Assembly (NCBI GenBank): GCA_020055645.1
Contig: CM034549.1
Span: 11,621,501-11,685,500, forward strand
Length of the DNA stretch: 64,000 nt
Direction: 5' to 3'
Source: Tomocerus qinae
Lineage: Eukaryota > Arthropoda > Collembola > Entomobryomorpha > Tomoceridae
The position numbers and the translations under genes were made by a program. How positions within the stretch are numbered: the first letter of the stretch is position 1; every line of letters starts with the position of its first letter. Under the pieces are notes generated by a model that was not told the DNA's origin, searched no databases, and saw only the letters and a list, made by a program, of their open reading frames with translations. Positions 16,201-31,400 of this stretch are shown one piece after another.

Positions 16201-19200
16201 AATATTTAAAAGATTTAGCAAAAAGTCAAAATGTAAACTCAACTGAAGTGAAACCAAAGCTAAAGGAAGGAAGCAGACCAGATCAAAGAAATGCAACATG
16301 CAAACGGATATTCGCTCAATATGAAAAACACCATTTCCTCTGTCCTTCACATACAGACAATGCCCAAAGCTCGGGTTTTAATATCAACTGAATTATGAAC
16401 ATCTCTTGGGTCACCCAGCTTCATTTGAATTGGTTCTCTTTAATTTGCGTTCGTTGAGAAAATGCTCATGCAAGGAAAAATGCATTAACTACATCACATG
16501 CAATACAGTCTGCTGGATCATGCAAACCAACCCTCTCAATCTACCAGAGTGCTTATGTCTGTCCGAAACTAATGTCCATGTAAAGGCAAATTAAATTGAG
16601 GCAAAAACTTTATAGTAAAAGAAGAGGATCAACTTTTTCTCTAGTTGGAGTGCTGAGTGTGTCCGTAATCTCAGTTTGACTGATAAGTACTACTCTTTGA
16701 TATCTACACTACCATTAATGGTAGTAAATGAAACACTACGTGCTAACTTAACTACTACGGTACTGTTTTAGCCCTTACTACTTAAACCTCATACCGTGGT
16801 CTGACCTCTTCGCTTTGGTCAAGTCTTATAAAAATACTAATTCTAGTGAAATTATTAATTTCATGATTTATTTTCGCCTTTTATAATCCAATAAGAAAAT
16901 TACGTTGCATGTTAATCCAGATTTAATCCACCCTTTTCCAAAAATTCAAATCCAATGTCTAGAGGGTATTCAAAACGGCAAATTTTATATACCATATCAT
17001 TAAAATCGAAAAGGTCTTGAAAATTTACTGTATTTTCTCATAATAACGCAACCAAATTAATGGCCTTGAATTTCCTAGGATGCTGTATTGAAAAATGGTA
17101 ATGTCTTGTTTGTCAAACGAATTCGCTTCAATTTAAAATTTACTTGGTACAATTTAGATTCGTTACACACAATCGTTACGATGTTGATAATAGAGATGGT
17201 GAGTAAACCAACAAATTCTGTGAATAAGTCATGAAAATAATAAAAGTGTACCACAAACTGCCATTTATTTTCAATATTGCTTCCTATGCGGCTACAAAGC
17301 GACAAAGATGGATTATTTCAGAACATTAGTTGTCTATTTTGCACTTGGACCACGATGATAACAACACTTTACTGGCATTATTGGGTCGGTTTTACTTGTA
17401 GACTTGTTATCATTAGTATAGTTAGTTGTTTACGTAAGAAATTGTATAGCTCGGTAAAGAGAAGGGTTAGATCCTGTCCTAGGCTGTTTATATTATCTGA
17501 CCAAAGGAATTGCATTTACTTTATCTTGTGTAAGTGTTTTTGTTGCTTACATAGCCGAAATAGGAAAGTGGTAAAGAATAAATAGTTACTGGAGCTGTAA
17601 AACGTAAAAGTCAAATTACTGTCCCATTACTACAGTGCATTAGAGGAAGAAGTGCTAATGTAAGTCACGTCAACGCTAAGAGGAATGAATTCTTTTGCAT
17701 CGTATCTTAACTACTATATTATACATTAGGTAGTACTGTAGGGATAGTGAGTAAAATATAGTTTAAGATTTAAGGACGCTTGTTCCACGACTACGACAAT
17801 TCAAGTCGACTTAACACTTCCTTGGCTTTTGTAAGTTTTATACATAGCATTCCATTGGATTGGGCTCTGTGTTCTTGATATCTGCCTGTTCATGGCCAAG
17901 TCAAAGCCTTTATTATTGTTACGTTTACTACGAGTTGAATGCTCTCGTCTCATTCTCATCTCGCCCATTCAATCCACTCTACTCTACTCATCTTCACCAC
18001 TTTACCCAAAAAACTTATTTTCTTTATATAACTCTCTCTGTATATACTTTCATGTGAGCATATCATTATTATGATTTTGAGTCACATTTGTAAATTCTGC
18101 CTCAAATCATTATTTAATATTAAAAAACAAGACAACAGAACACAACTGTAAAAAATGTTATCCAGTGTGGTTTGGTTTGAGTGATTTACGTAGGTGCTAT
18201 GATCATATTCCTGTTGTGGTCTATTGTTGTTGCTAAGATTAACATGGGAAAGTCAAAAGTGCAATGGAATGAAAATGGCAAATAAAAATGCATCACTAAT
18301 ACTAAAATAAGTAGAATTGTCATTTGATTTGACAAGACAAATTGTTACGTGGCTTCATTCACAACGGTGATGCTTTTATATATTTTGGTAGGTATTCTCA
18401 TATGGAAAATATTTTACTTCCTCCATTTGACTCCACTTCCCTTTCTATTACTGTTTCATTTGTCTCGTTTTGTTTGTTGTTGTCGTGTCCTCTTGTAAAC
18501 AGGGAAGAGGGATTCAATTGACAACTTCTCTGCACCTGTCTCATCTTACATTACCTAAGCTAAACATGTTTTTATTCTTTTGTAAGAAAGGTGTGAATGA
18601 GAGGACAAGTGTAATCTAAATCACCACTCCGTTATACATCTGTGTACATCTTGTATATTGCAATACAATACCTAATTATACGAGATTCTAAAATCGAATC
18701 TAATGAGAGCAAATTTACCTGACTTTATACAAATCTCAATTCTATTGTTGTCCCTATCTATTTATACGTGTAGCACGGAATTGTTAATGGTAAGTCGTGT
18801 ATTGTATTTTGTTACACGATACTACTTAGTCAAAAGAGAAAAAAATAATTCTACATGCAAAAGTTTAAGTACCTACTAGGTATAGAGGGAAGAATGAGAC
18901 GAAATTATAAATTGGCTCTCCCATTTCCAATGAATCTGAGATTTCTTGTCTATTGTTACTTTTTTATTCGTAGTCAAAGAATTTTTCTCATAACCTTTAC
19001 GAGTGTTGGATGTATCAATGTCTAGTGATGAATTTTTCAACAGCCAGCCTCATTTCCCTATCATGATTGCAATGTTTTGCATTAGCGTCAATGCATGTGA
19101 ATGAGAATTAACCTCAACTTTCTTTCTGACTGGTTATCCCGACTAGTTCCTGATGGAACAGAATATTCTCTTTTTCTTGAATTAAGACAAACAATGTATT

Positions 19201-20582
19201 TAGGTAATGCTATCTGTACAGTGTCTCAACTATCCCAACTCTGGGACCTCAAAGTTTAATTCAGTTTTTAGAGCACACTGCACCATTGAAAATCAGACGG
19301 AACCAGTCAAGTCATAAGCCACAAACAGCAAAATACTAATACTTGTCTAATTAGATACTGGAATGGAAGTTGGAGGTGTGAAACAATTTTATGAGAACTT
19401 GAGACGTGAATTTTCCTTTTGGGTACTCATCTCCTTATAATGCATGTACTTACATACTAGTTATAAATTAAGACTAATCTTCCAAATTATGTGCACATTG
19501 CAATTTGTGGTCAGTTCCTATCTAATTTCCATAATTGAAATAAATAATCTGCCCATTGACTACGTCTACTATTATTTTAGCTGCATTCGTATGTATAAAA
19601 CCACTGATATTATTTTCATCAGTTTTCCTTTATAATCATTTTCTTTGTTTACTCAAAGTTCAGTACACTTCTACTTGGTGATTTTCTAGTGTTGAAAACC
19701 ATTGAAGCTAACGAAGAATTGATCCAGTTTTCCAGTCTCAACTTGTAAGTAACTACACTACCAATAAATAACCTACATTTATTTAAAAAAATATTTCTTA
19801 CCTTAGAAGACTATAATCAATGGAGACGATATTTTTGAAAACCAAGAAAATTGTAAATGCAGAAACGTTTTCTCCTTGGAAAACGTTCGGAATTGTCCAC
19901 AATAGTTTGGAAAATGTCACACGCACGTTTTATTTTTATAGGTAAATTCCACCCTTCGGTTTAGTCAAGAGTGCGGAGAACTGTCGAAGAAAAATGTGGT
20001 GTATTTTTTGTGCTGGTGTTCACCGTTGGCTCGTCAGAACTGAACTGATAGTTGTAGAGAATGGAATAAGGGTTGAAAATACAAAAGCACTGCTTAAGTA
20101 ATTCAAGTGAATCTTTTTTTTCGTTTCTGGTCTCCTTCCTTGACGTAGCGATGAATGGTCGAAACACGACTGAAGAGTACAAAGTTCTTTGCCATGTATT
20201 ATATCATATCGTAGCTCTTTGAGGGAGACATATTCTTCTTCCCACTGCAGTAAAATACACAAGAACACAACAGTATAGGAAATCTAATATAGAAAAAGGT
20301 ACGGATTAAACATTAAACCTAGCGAGACGAAGAAGTTTAACTATAGAGTTGTTGCATTAGTCCCTATCTCTCACTACTACCAATGCAGAACAAGACTTGC
20401 CAATTCTATACGGTAACGTAGTAGTACTGTTTCCTTTGCTAATAAACCAAAGTAAGTAAAAGAGGAGCGAAAAGGGGTAACGAAAGATGAGACAAATCAA
20501 CAGGTAACATAATATAGGGATAGGTGCACCTTCTTTCTGCCTTTAACATTGAATCAGTAAGGAAGGTAGTGTAAAATAAGCT

Positions 20583-20597
20583 ATGTGTGTGTGTGTA
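20583..20597. repeat. (GT)n microsatellite
   Basis: About seven GT dinucleotides. Confidence 0.75.
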
Positions 20598-22391
20598 ATA
20601 CAAATGTTAAGGTAAAGGGAAGAGATTAGATTAGGTAACAAACACTGAGTTAACGTAAATCCTAGGCTTGCTTTACTTATTTACTTCTTGAGATAGGATT
20701 TTCAACCAAGCAGTAAGAACAAGACTAGCACTAGTAATTGTATACACAGGGGTGGCTTCCCAGATAGGAAGCGTTTATACAGAAAAGCAGATATTATAGG
20801 GTTGCTCTGTTACATCCTCAACTTCTTACGTGTCGACGTCTGTTTTCTTGCTCTACAGACTAATAATCCTAAAACTTGCATGAATTGTTGCTTTTGTGTA
20901 TACTTGCAATGTTCTCTATGGACTCCTACGTCCCGTTAAAGAATAAGTGCATGCGAAATCTTGTACTGTCTTCATTTTATTATAATTTTAGAATGAGATA
21001 TATTTAAACAGACATATGTACTGTAATATTAATAATAATGGGTCTTTTTTGATAAGAATTTATTCCATTTTTATCTAAATGCATGAAACAGTGTGATATG
21101 AATATTATGAAGAGTAGCCATGCACTGCTATACTGTAGTAATGCATGTAGGATATATGCTAACTGTGTGGAATTACCTTTTACTTATCATATTTATGTCT
21201 AATTGAATTTAAAAAGATTCTCCCTCCAGCTATTCCTTGGCATGCTTCTGATTCTGTACTTTTTAATAGGCAAGTTTCAGTGGTACATTTTACAATAATC
21301 TCGGTAGTTTCTTTAGATAGTTATATATGTTAGTACTACGGATGGTGTGGAGCATTTCTTTGGCGAACATCTTTTCTGGGTTGCATTATTGCATGCGTTC
21401 CTTGGAATTCAAATAGTGATGATGATGATTATCGGAGGAAATCCAATTTAAGTGCGAGGAATTTACGGAAAAGTAATTTCTCCTGTTATTTTATATGGGT
21501 TTTTGGTTTTCATGTCTTCACTAGACTCTACTGTAAAATTATTATCATCCCTACTAAAGCAATTACACTAAACTAGAAGGAGGAAAAACCGTTTATTCTC
21601 TTTAACTTCATTCAATCAGATGAGTAGTTAAACTAGTTGTCTTTTTTCTTGTCTTACTACTGATTGTTAGTTTTCCTTTTCGTGTGTCTGCTAACGAAAA
21701 CCTACTCATATCAAATTATAAATGTATAAGTAATAGCTGTTCTGTCCTGTACTGTTTTATTTTATGTAGCCAATTTAAATTTTATTTTTCATCATTAGTG
21801 ATTAATTAAATAGATATCTCACAACTATACACCTCCTCCTGTGCCATAAGTATATCATTCTGATACACTTAAGATTCCCTGCACTTACTAAACTAGATTC
21901 AATGTTGATACTAAATTAATTGATGTACACATTGTCTATATATAAAGCACTATTTACAATTACTTGCTTTACTACCTAAATACAGGATAAATCCTTGTAT
22001 CTACTTTTAATGGTATATTTGTTCACTCAATTTGTGTGTGTTATTTAATTAATCTCTTTATTGCCTTGTATCTGTATCAAAGATCCTTTTAAAGCTAAAT
22101 TGCACTTACACTAAAATGATTATTGTATTACTATTACACCTACACATGGCTACAGACTACTGAAACTACTGTAGTTAGCTATTGTGTAGTGTAACTATCC
22201 GCCATAAGTGGTTACAAGTTGTTTAAGACTTATCTCATCACTAAATTAATACTACTAACATCTAAAACTCATCTGACTTGTCACCACAATAATTACATTT
22301 TGATACATTTAGTTAGTAAATGTTAATGATGGAATTTTTTTTACCATAAATGTATTAATTCTACTACACGCTCCAGAAAACTTTTACAGTC

Positions 22392-22468
22392 TTGAATTAA
22401 TAATTGAATCTGTATAACGAATATGTAGATCAATTATGTTAGCTGGTTTGAATTAATAATTGAATCTG
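22392..22468. repeat. Two-copy AT-rich direct repeat, period 56 bp
   Basis: A 21-bp block (TTGAATTAATAATTGAATCT plus G) occurs at 22392-22412 and again, identical, at 22448-22468. Each copy contains ATTAAT and TAATTG, words typical of homeodomain binding sites. The DNA between the copies does not look duplicated. It could be a duplicated regulatory site or simple duplication drift. Confidence 0.6.
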
Positions 22469-22469
22469 A

Positions 22470-25400
22470 ATAATGAAACTAGGTAGATTTATGATAACGG
22501 CATCGGCTCTTTGAAAAGGTGTGTCACAATCAAACGAAGGGACATGTCTGTTTGATCTAAATACAAAATTAATGGAAAGGACGCGTCAATCTCCCAGTAT
22601 AATATGTAGCTGCTAGGCGTAGCTAATGAAGAATAGATAAAGTAGACCTAAGAAATTGGGAAAATGTCAAGTTAAAAGAAAAGCATTGAACTACAGGCCA
22701 ATTTTTTGAAAGCATGTAGTGGATGAAGAGATTAGAAGAAGAAATAGTAATTTTGCTTGGAAAAATTGTCACCTGTAGACGATAAAAGATAGAAGGTAGG
22801 GAAAGAAAGGAATTGAGTAGGTACTTTCTTGACACTGTAGTAGCAATTTGTCCCGTTTGTATGTTGGTGATTGTTAATAAAAATTAGATTGGAAAAATGA
22901 TCGCAAAAGCACAATAGTGGTGCAATTAGCATGAGATAGTAAAGTCAATGTCAAGTGCAGGTTGATTGTAAGGAATGTAATGTAGCCTACATGAAGAGTG
23001 ATTGTGAGTAAGTAAGACGGGTAGATGATCATGTAACAAATGAAAATTGAGTCCATCTCAGGAGAGGTCTTTATTACAAGGGAAGTAGTGATACAGAACA
23101 GAGAAGACAGTTCTTCTGAAAGGAGGGAGTGTTGTGTGAGAACGGAGAGGGCAATGGATTGGAGGGCAGTGGAGTTGCAGACCGAATCTCATTCAACGCA
23201 TTGTCTGCCGAAGCATCAATTTTATTTTAGGTAAATAAAAATAAGCACAAAGAGTCCATAAGTGTAACACATGAAGAATAAAGTGTGTAAAGTATGTAAA
23301 GCAATAAATAACCTTGCCTTAGTTCATTATCACAAAAACGGACCACTCTTCTATATACTCTAGCTGCATGGCCTCTATCTATAAAAATAAGTAAAGCATA
23401 ATATTATTCATTATTGTGAACTTACAATACAAAGGAGTCTCCTAATTCTCTACTAAATGCATATCGGTAGTAGTACGTGATTTTTTGGTAAACGAAGCAA
23501 GATTTTTTTCAAGTGCATAGGTAACAATGGATAGGTCGTGTAAAATAATGAAGGATGCATTGTAGAGTAACATATCCCATGAATCGCTCCAAGAACACCA
23601 AATTTTTATAATAGCAACTCGATTACATAACACTTTTATGCTACAAAAATACAACAATGCAATAAGTAGTACAAATAGCCAAACAATACAGTGAACAAAC
23701 AGCACTATCGCATAACACTATACAACAATCATATAGATATCTCCCTACACTATAAAGGATGTAGTATACAATGCACTTGACTAAAAATCCAAGTCCACGT
23801 ACTAGTTCCTACATATAATATACTATTGTATATAGAGTTTAAATTGATATCACATCCAATCGCCTAATAAAAGAAAGAGATCCTATGTAGGTGATGCCTG
23901 AAGAATCAATTGCAAGGTAAAGCAAAGGAAGAACGCAGCCGCCTTGCTCAACGTCAAATTAAATGGGGCAGAATCTCATGTTTTCTAACTGAAAATCGAA
24001 ACGGTTCTTAATGTTTGTTGCCGCTGGTGCATATAATAATTATTATTAGTTTTTTTCAGCAGAGTCTCACGAAGCAAGGCAAAGCAAACCAAAACACCTG
24101 AACTGGGATCAGTGGGATCCAAAAACAAGATAGCCTTTCCTCCAATCTTCCACAAAAGCTCTTTAGCAAACTCATTTCATTATAATAAATAGAACTCACA
24201 GGGATAGCACATTACAAAAGCTTCTGTCTACTCACTGCACTAACCCCTGCTGCAATTTGACCTCCATCGGACATTTCATTATTCCCTAAATCTACCTATA
24301 TAGTCCCATTAAATTTAACAACTCATTCTCTACTATTTTACATTCTTTACTTACTTCATTCAATCTTACACAATTACAAAACAAAAACATTTGTTGCAGT
24401 ATGTGGCTACAAATTATAATTTACACGAATCAATATTTAATTATTCTTCATTGAACATCAATAGGTACTCTAAGTTCCATAATTTCCAGATCAAGTTATT
24501 ATTAAAATTTATGCTGTGCTGCTATACTGCCCATCTGTGTTTTGTAATGGTGAACTTTTATAAACAGATGTAGAATAAAACTGAAACGATCCCCAAATCA
24601 GCAAAATAGATTATAAAAGTTGTCAATTAAGAATGAATTTTTTTTAAAGAGAAAGACCATGCACTGTCTGATGTTAATGCGCTAATTGAACATTGAGAAT
24701 GACATTTGAAGGTTTCGGTTGATTATTTGCACATTTCAAAGCATGTGCTGTTAATTTATTTACCTGTGAGCAATGTGAAATGTATTAATGTACTGATTTT
24801 TGTAAATGCCGACCCGGTTGTATAACTTAGGGTATTGGTAATGTTAAAAATGTGGGATAATTGGAATAGCATTTGGATAAAGTGGTAAATAAGTAAACGG
24901 TCAGTTCACACAAAGAGGAGGAGTGGGGACAAAATAGATTTCGTGCTGAAATTGCAATAGAATCGTTTTGGTGATTTCCTCCTGACTGTATCTGAAAAGG
25001 ATTCTTGAGAATTCTCTTAAGAATTCGATTCAATTCAAGTTGATTGATACAGTGAACTAAGTTTCTCGGTAGGAATTCTCGGAATATGATATTTACAGTA
25101 GTTTATGTAGTTAGATACACGTTGGTCCTTGCTCTGTTTGTTATACATGCATTATGATTGAAAGAGTTTAGTCTGTCTAGTTCCCCGATTTAAAGTACTT
25201 AAACGTTGCAAATTACGTTTAAATAATGCATAGTATAATATATCAGGAGAGTAAAAGACTACTGTCTACGAAAGTCCCAATTTGAGTTTTTGCATGTTCG
25301 ACCTAGGTTAGAATTGTGTAGCACATTAGTGCATGGCTAACAGTAGTAGGAAGTAATTGTAACACGATTTAATAAAATGTGCTGTGATGTGAAGTCAGAA

Positions 25401-28400
25401 GAATCTACTCTTCTTCAGTACCACAACCAACACGCAATTAGATACGTATCCCAAATGCAATGAATTTTTACTTGTTTTTAGTTGCACATACTGTAATGAT
25501 ACATGTGTAGGATGTGATATGACTGTATGCAAGTGGTTTCTGTGTATAAAAGCAGTTATTACGTAAATGCAATATTATATCATTATATGCACGTTGTGGT
25601 GCATTATGTAATGTAATGTTATGGTTCATGTCTTTGTAAACAGTTAAACAAACTTGCGAGGAATCTTTTTTTATATTTTTAATGTGACTGAGACTGATGG
25701 GCGATGTGACTTAGTTGGGTATGATTGATTCAATGTTTACTGACTGCTTAAACGCTTCAAGAGATTTAATTCACCTTACATTCACAAAAAAACAAAAAAA
25801 GCCGTAATGTAGGACTAATCCAAAGTGTGTGAATATTACGTAATAATGTCCTTAAGGTGTGCACTATGCATAATATATTTAAAAACAAGCGAAGCTTGTA
25901 GGTGTCTATTTAATAATAATGGTTGTTTATTTTAGTCGTCAAAATGTCGTCTGTAGCGTAACGTTAACGCGTTGCTAAACGGGTATACCGTAGTTTTGGG
26001 TTATATAGCTTTACACTCTTCATGTACTGTTTGGTTGGTGAAAGAAAACAGTATTTAACACTTGTACGCACAATATTGTACTGTTAGGATGAGACTGCTC
26101 AACGCATTTGCATTGTGCTACGTCAGAGAGACAAGAGACCAAGTGAAATATAGACCCGCTGACCAGGACCAGATCATTACATGCAAATGTTAGTCTATGA
26201 TGCTGATTCTAATCGATGAGATGGATTTTATACAGGCGATTTACAGTATTACAGATTTTACTGTTGTCCTTCTTATCGTAATGGACGTACTTATAGGAAT
26301 GGAAGTGAATTATGAGATACCTGATACCAAGGCAGGTTTCTATCGCCTTTATTTGCACTATACAAACAAGCGGGATCCAATTGACTCGACTTGAAAAACC
26401 CACAGGTGTAGTAATTGATTTTCTATGAAGATGAAACGGATTGCAAAACAACAGAAGGCTGATATTTCTTGATTAGTGCAATATTTATATATTGCACGGT
26501 GATATTTGTACAGCTTGGTTCATATTATGTCTTTATCTTTCTTTTTCTTTAGCCAATATTATTGATGCACATTAGATTTTTAAGAATAGCTGTATAGCTC
26601 TACTGTACTATTTATATCATTCATAGCGTGCTAACAAATGTACAAGATTATTTTGACGCATTGTTGGCTCTGTTCCTTGCATTTATACCATTAAACCAGA
26701 TGGATACGAATATAGGCAAGTTTAACGTTATTGTAACTATCTTCTTTGTAGTCGTGCTTAGTTAAACTTGTATAGTAGGTTAAATCTTAGTGTAGGAACT
26801 GGAAGTAATTCTCAAATACCGTAATCTCCTAACTATATTTATTTTAAGTATAATTCACACTGAATTCAATTATTACACAAATAAACACGTAAGCTCTGCT
26901 AACTTGTGAACATACCTTACCTTATTTAGTAGAATCACAGAAACAAAACCAGACTTGCACATTTATGAGGAATCTCTCAGTATAGTCACGCTAAGACTGA
27001 ATCTGTGTCTTGTAATTTTTACACCTTCCTCATTCATCTTATATATTACTATCTATATTGAATTTTAGGTAGTTAAAAATCTTTAAGACTTACCAAAATT
27101 GTATTACGGATTTAAATACTTGGTAGTAATTGAACAGCATGATAATAAACTGGTATGGCTACTTCCTGCAAGCATGATTACAGTACTCTTGACTCTGAAT
27201 AAATATAGTAGTCTATATAGTTTGTATAATATTAGGTATATAATGAGATGAAACTCGTTGAGCAGTCCAGTGCTGATTTGATTTACTTTTAATTTCTCAT
27301 TTGTAAAGAGTACAACAGAAACACAACGGGAGAAAACATGTTAGCTCTGTGGCTAGAAATGCGAGTTAAAGTTGGAGTTGTTAACTAATTAGGTATGGAG
27401 TTAGTTGAGAGTGAAAGAGATAAGACGGATATTGGAGATGAAACAACGGATTAAAGTGTTGAGATATTTCCTCTATATTCAGAGCCCATCTTGATTTAAA
27501 TTCCTGACATAGTATCTCGCTACATAATTTATGCATTTACAAGTAGCAGGGAACTTTTCCTGATCGTGCTTTACTTCAAGAGAAGATGGAAAGGCATAGA
27601 ATTGGCATGTCTACAGGTTAATGCAAAGTGCCAAATGTGAAACAGTTGAACTTGTTTTCTTCTGCAAATGAAATGCATAACAATTGTTGCTTTCCTTTTG
27701 TTCGTCTGTTGAGGTTGAGCTTCTGTCTTGGCTCCTTTACTCAGTTATAGTCAGTACAGTTTGACTCTCTGTGGCGAGGATCATCGGATTGACTTGGTTT
27801 GGCTGAGCTTGACTGTATAAACCGCTACACTTGAAAAACGTGTTTTTATTCCTATCTCTCTTTATTATAATGCCTACACTTCTTATATATAGGCGCCTAC
27901 TTATCTTACTTACATAAGTACATTCATTCATATACACGCTGCCGCTACTATTATTTATGTATACACATATACAACAGACATTACACTAAACTACATCGGA
28001 TTACAGTAAAATACCTAAAATTGCCTGTTTTACCTTTAGCATTGCAGACCTCACTCTTTTAATATTATTTACTACTACTTATACTCACTTTACTCATATT
28101 CACTTAGATACACTTCAGACCGTTTGAAAGCAACGTATTCTTTTTTTGACTTATACTCACTTACAAATACATTTTTCTTTAAATACTTTTGCATCTCTCA
28201 ACCTGAAGTAATTTAACTTTCTGGCTCTCTCATCCTTCTCCCTCTTTGTTATGCTTTTCTGACGATGAATACAAGTCAACTCTTTTAATTGTCTACCGTT
28301 TATTTACCATTTCGCATGCATATATATCATTCGATATGGTTTCACAATCCTACTGTACATAATTTTAGTAGTCATTAAGTGTTACATCCCGTAAGACAGC

Positions 28401-31400
28401 CTTCACTACTATCCATACTTAATTACAATTTTAGTGACCCCTATACAACACTTAAAATAAGTATCTAATCCTTTAGCTATGTGCCTATTCTGTCATCGTA
28501 ATAGTTCTGCAGCAAAAAATTACACATTTTCTTTTGCATTTTAAACAAATACAATTACGTCAAATATCCTTCCTGTTCTAACTAAAATATTAGAAAACTG
28601 TAATATTTTGACAATGACTTAGAGTAGGTTGATTTGACTTTAGAATTAACGATTTGTCAATTTAAATTGTAGAAATAGTATATTCAAAGCAAATAAAATA
28701 TTTGGAGATGTAAGAATTTTTTGCTGACAATTTGGAAGTAACTGATGATGACCAATTTGTAAAAGGAAAGCAAAAAAGGTACAGAAACCAATAACTCGCA
28801 CTACTTGCTGTTACTACCTGTCTCTAGTGTTACAAATTACAAGACAAGTTTGTATTGTTTAAGAAATGTCTTTATAGTAGCTTGATTGTCAAATTCCGGA
28901 ATACTTGGATGGGAATGCATATTAATTAATAAGATTTTCTATCTATTTCTTATTGTGTATTTATCAATTCCTGTGTAAGTGTCTCTTCCATGTCTTGTCT
29001 GTGTTAATAGCATCCTCTTCCCTAGAAGCTTTGATGGGATATCCTACAGAAATACGGAATAAGATGAATTTCCGTTGCCGTTTGTTGTCCTCATTATGCC
29101 AATTAAGGTTCGAGTGTTGTTTGTCATATTAAATAAGGCTTAGTTTTGTTTTAATAGAAGAAATACACTAGTTACATGTATTTGGAATGTAGGCAGAAGA
29201 GTGTCAGGTACCTTGTGGCGGTTCGTTCCAATAGGAAGAAAATAAATATTCTCATTGTGCCGCATTTATTATCTGTAGATGTCTAGTTCAATTAGTATAC
29301 ACCACACATTACTTTAGTAAGTCGAATGGCAAGACACGTAAGAGAGGATTACACATCTTACAAGTCTGTATTAATAAAGGAGTACACATTGATATTATGT
29401 CTTTGATGAGGAAAATTTTGATGTCTTTCCGGGAGATATGAGATAGGTAAAAAATGAGTGGAGGAAGAGAGACAGATGAAGTAAGTCAAATGTAAGGCAA
29501 ATGAAGTTGACAACATATTATGTGTAATGAATAGTATGCAGTAAAATGGTATGTCGGTCACACAGAGAGATAAAAGCTTCTGTGGGTTATCAAATTCTCT
29601 GTAGCTAATTGCACGTTCTGTTGTTTATGAAGATAACATTAAATGGGGAGGCTTGAAGCATAAGGTACATGCCATTCATCTTAGATTTGGTTAAGCTAAT
29701 ACTAATTGCACATCTAATCAAATAAGGCTGTACAATGTCTCCGTATGGATGTTATTTAATGTGTATCTATGTAGCGCATGTTTGCTTACATTATCATATC
29801 TTTTTTTCTGTACAGTTTAATTGAAATTTAACTTTATGACTCTTTTTTGCACTATAGTACGTATCGTAAACAGAAAGAGGGTATATTACACCTATCTATT
29901 TGTAAGTCATACCTACATGGAAGTGATTATCATAGGAGAATAATGTGTAACCACTATAAGATACGTAATCTTACTTAATAGGTACAGATTTTATAATACA
30001 GGTAGTGTCTTGTTAGTTAGTACATAATAAAATAGTTGTAGCTAAGACGAGACACACTTTAGATGATATTTTGATAATTTCATTATCTGTATCCGGGTGT
30101 GCACATAACGTAAGTAGGGAGAGAACATTACTTGATGGCCTTTGTGCTCTGGACGAACTCTAAATCACATAATCATGCTGAGGAAGATGAACTGAGAATT
30201 ATTACCCTGGGGAACCCGGCCATTGAGCAGATTTATATTGCCCTACTAAACTAACTCAACTATAAAGTACATTCTCTATAGCACCTCCACTGAACTAAAT
30301 TGAATAATATTCCTCTGGGCTTTAGATTCGCACGGCACGGTATGTCGTGGCAGGTAGCCGAGACGCAGCTTCGAGTGTGATAATTTTACTAGTAATCTAC
30401 CTCACTCAACTTAAGATGAGAAAATAATTATTATGATAAAAAAGTGTGAGAAATCTCGCTCTGAGATTATATTGTAGAGTTTAAATTGGATTCCAAGCCA
30501 ATCGTAAGCTATTTACTACTTCACTTGATTCTCTTCTTTGTAGACATCCCTAAAATTAAGTGCTAGCTTAATCTTACTTTGAGTATTATAAATTGTGTCC
30601 CTCTCTTCCCGTCACTCAGGAAAAAAATACGTCTCGTCGTGAATCATGTCGTTATAAGTGACAATACCACAAAACTTAAAAAATATAAAAGAAACCAGCA
30701 AAGAAGTAATATTGATGTGTAATGGTGTTCCCGATAAAGAAAGACCGCATGCATCCAATACACTTTAAAGCATGAAATATCAGAACAGAAAATTTAATTT
30801 TCTAAGATATTTATACCAAAGCACGGTTTGTTGCCTAAAACAATAAAAAAGACGTAACTTCCTAACCTAAATAGAAAAATACAGCGTGGTCTGGTTGATG
30901 AATACATAATATTAAATACATAATGCTCTTGACAAGCACGTAAGTTCTACTTTACAAAATACAAGGATGTAAGGGTATTACGCTATACCAAGAATTGGGC
31001 ATAAAGTCGAAAGCTGTAAAGTGAAGTGAGCCATCTTTAAGAAGACATAAGGCAACCAGAGCAAATTGCTTTACGTCTATCTGTAATTTATAGCTCTACA
31101 ACAGAAAGACTTAATTTCACAAAGGAAGATGATGCGCGTCTTACTTTTCCTTCCTACTTTACCGAGAAATAATCCCATTTACAACTTTTGAATCTCAATT
31201 TTAAGCTACTCTGAATTTCATTACAAGTCAAAGTTAAAAATTCCTATTCCACCTGTTTTAAAATCCCTAGTTTATCGAAGATTTACTTATCCTCAAAAAA
31301 ATACTTCAATAGAAATCAATTACCATTCAATTTTGACCCACTTTGTGTGTAAAATTGTTTCTTAAAATTAGTTTGGCACATTTAGCAAAACACTCCTCGT

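Larger units (their letters stand above)
13251..22390. other. Gene-free stretch
   Basis: No supported gene. Open frames such as 16176-16391 plus (71 codons) and 17277-17585 plus (102 codons) have no domain, signal peptide or credible splice context that I can see. Short AAT, TATG, GT and TGA microsatellites occur. No transposon ends were noticed. Confidence 0.6.

Noticed and set aside
16176..16594. Two plus-strand frames of 71 and 62 codons
   Set aside because: Length is within chance for this composition; no splice signals or family link them.
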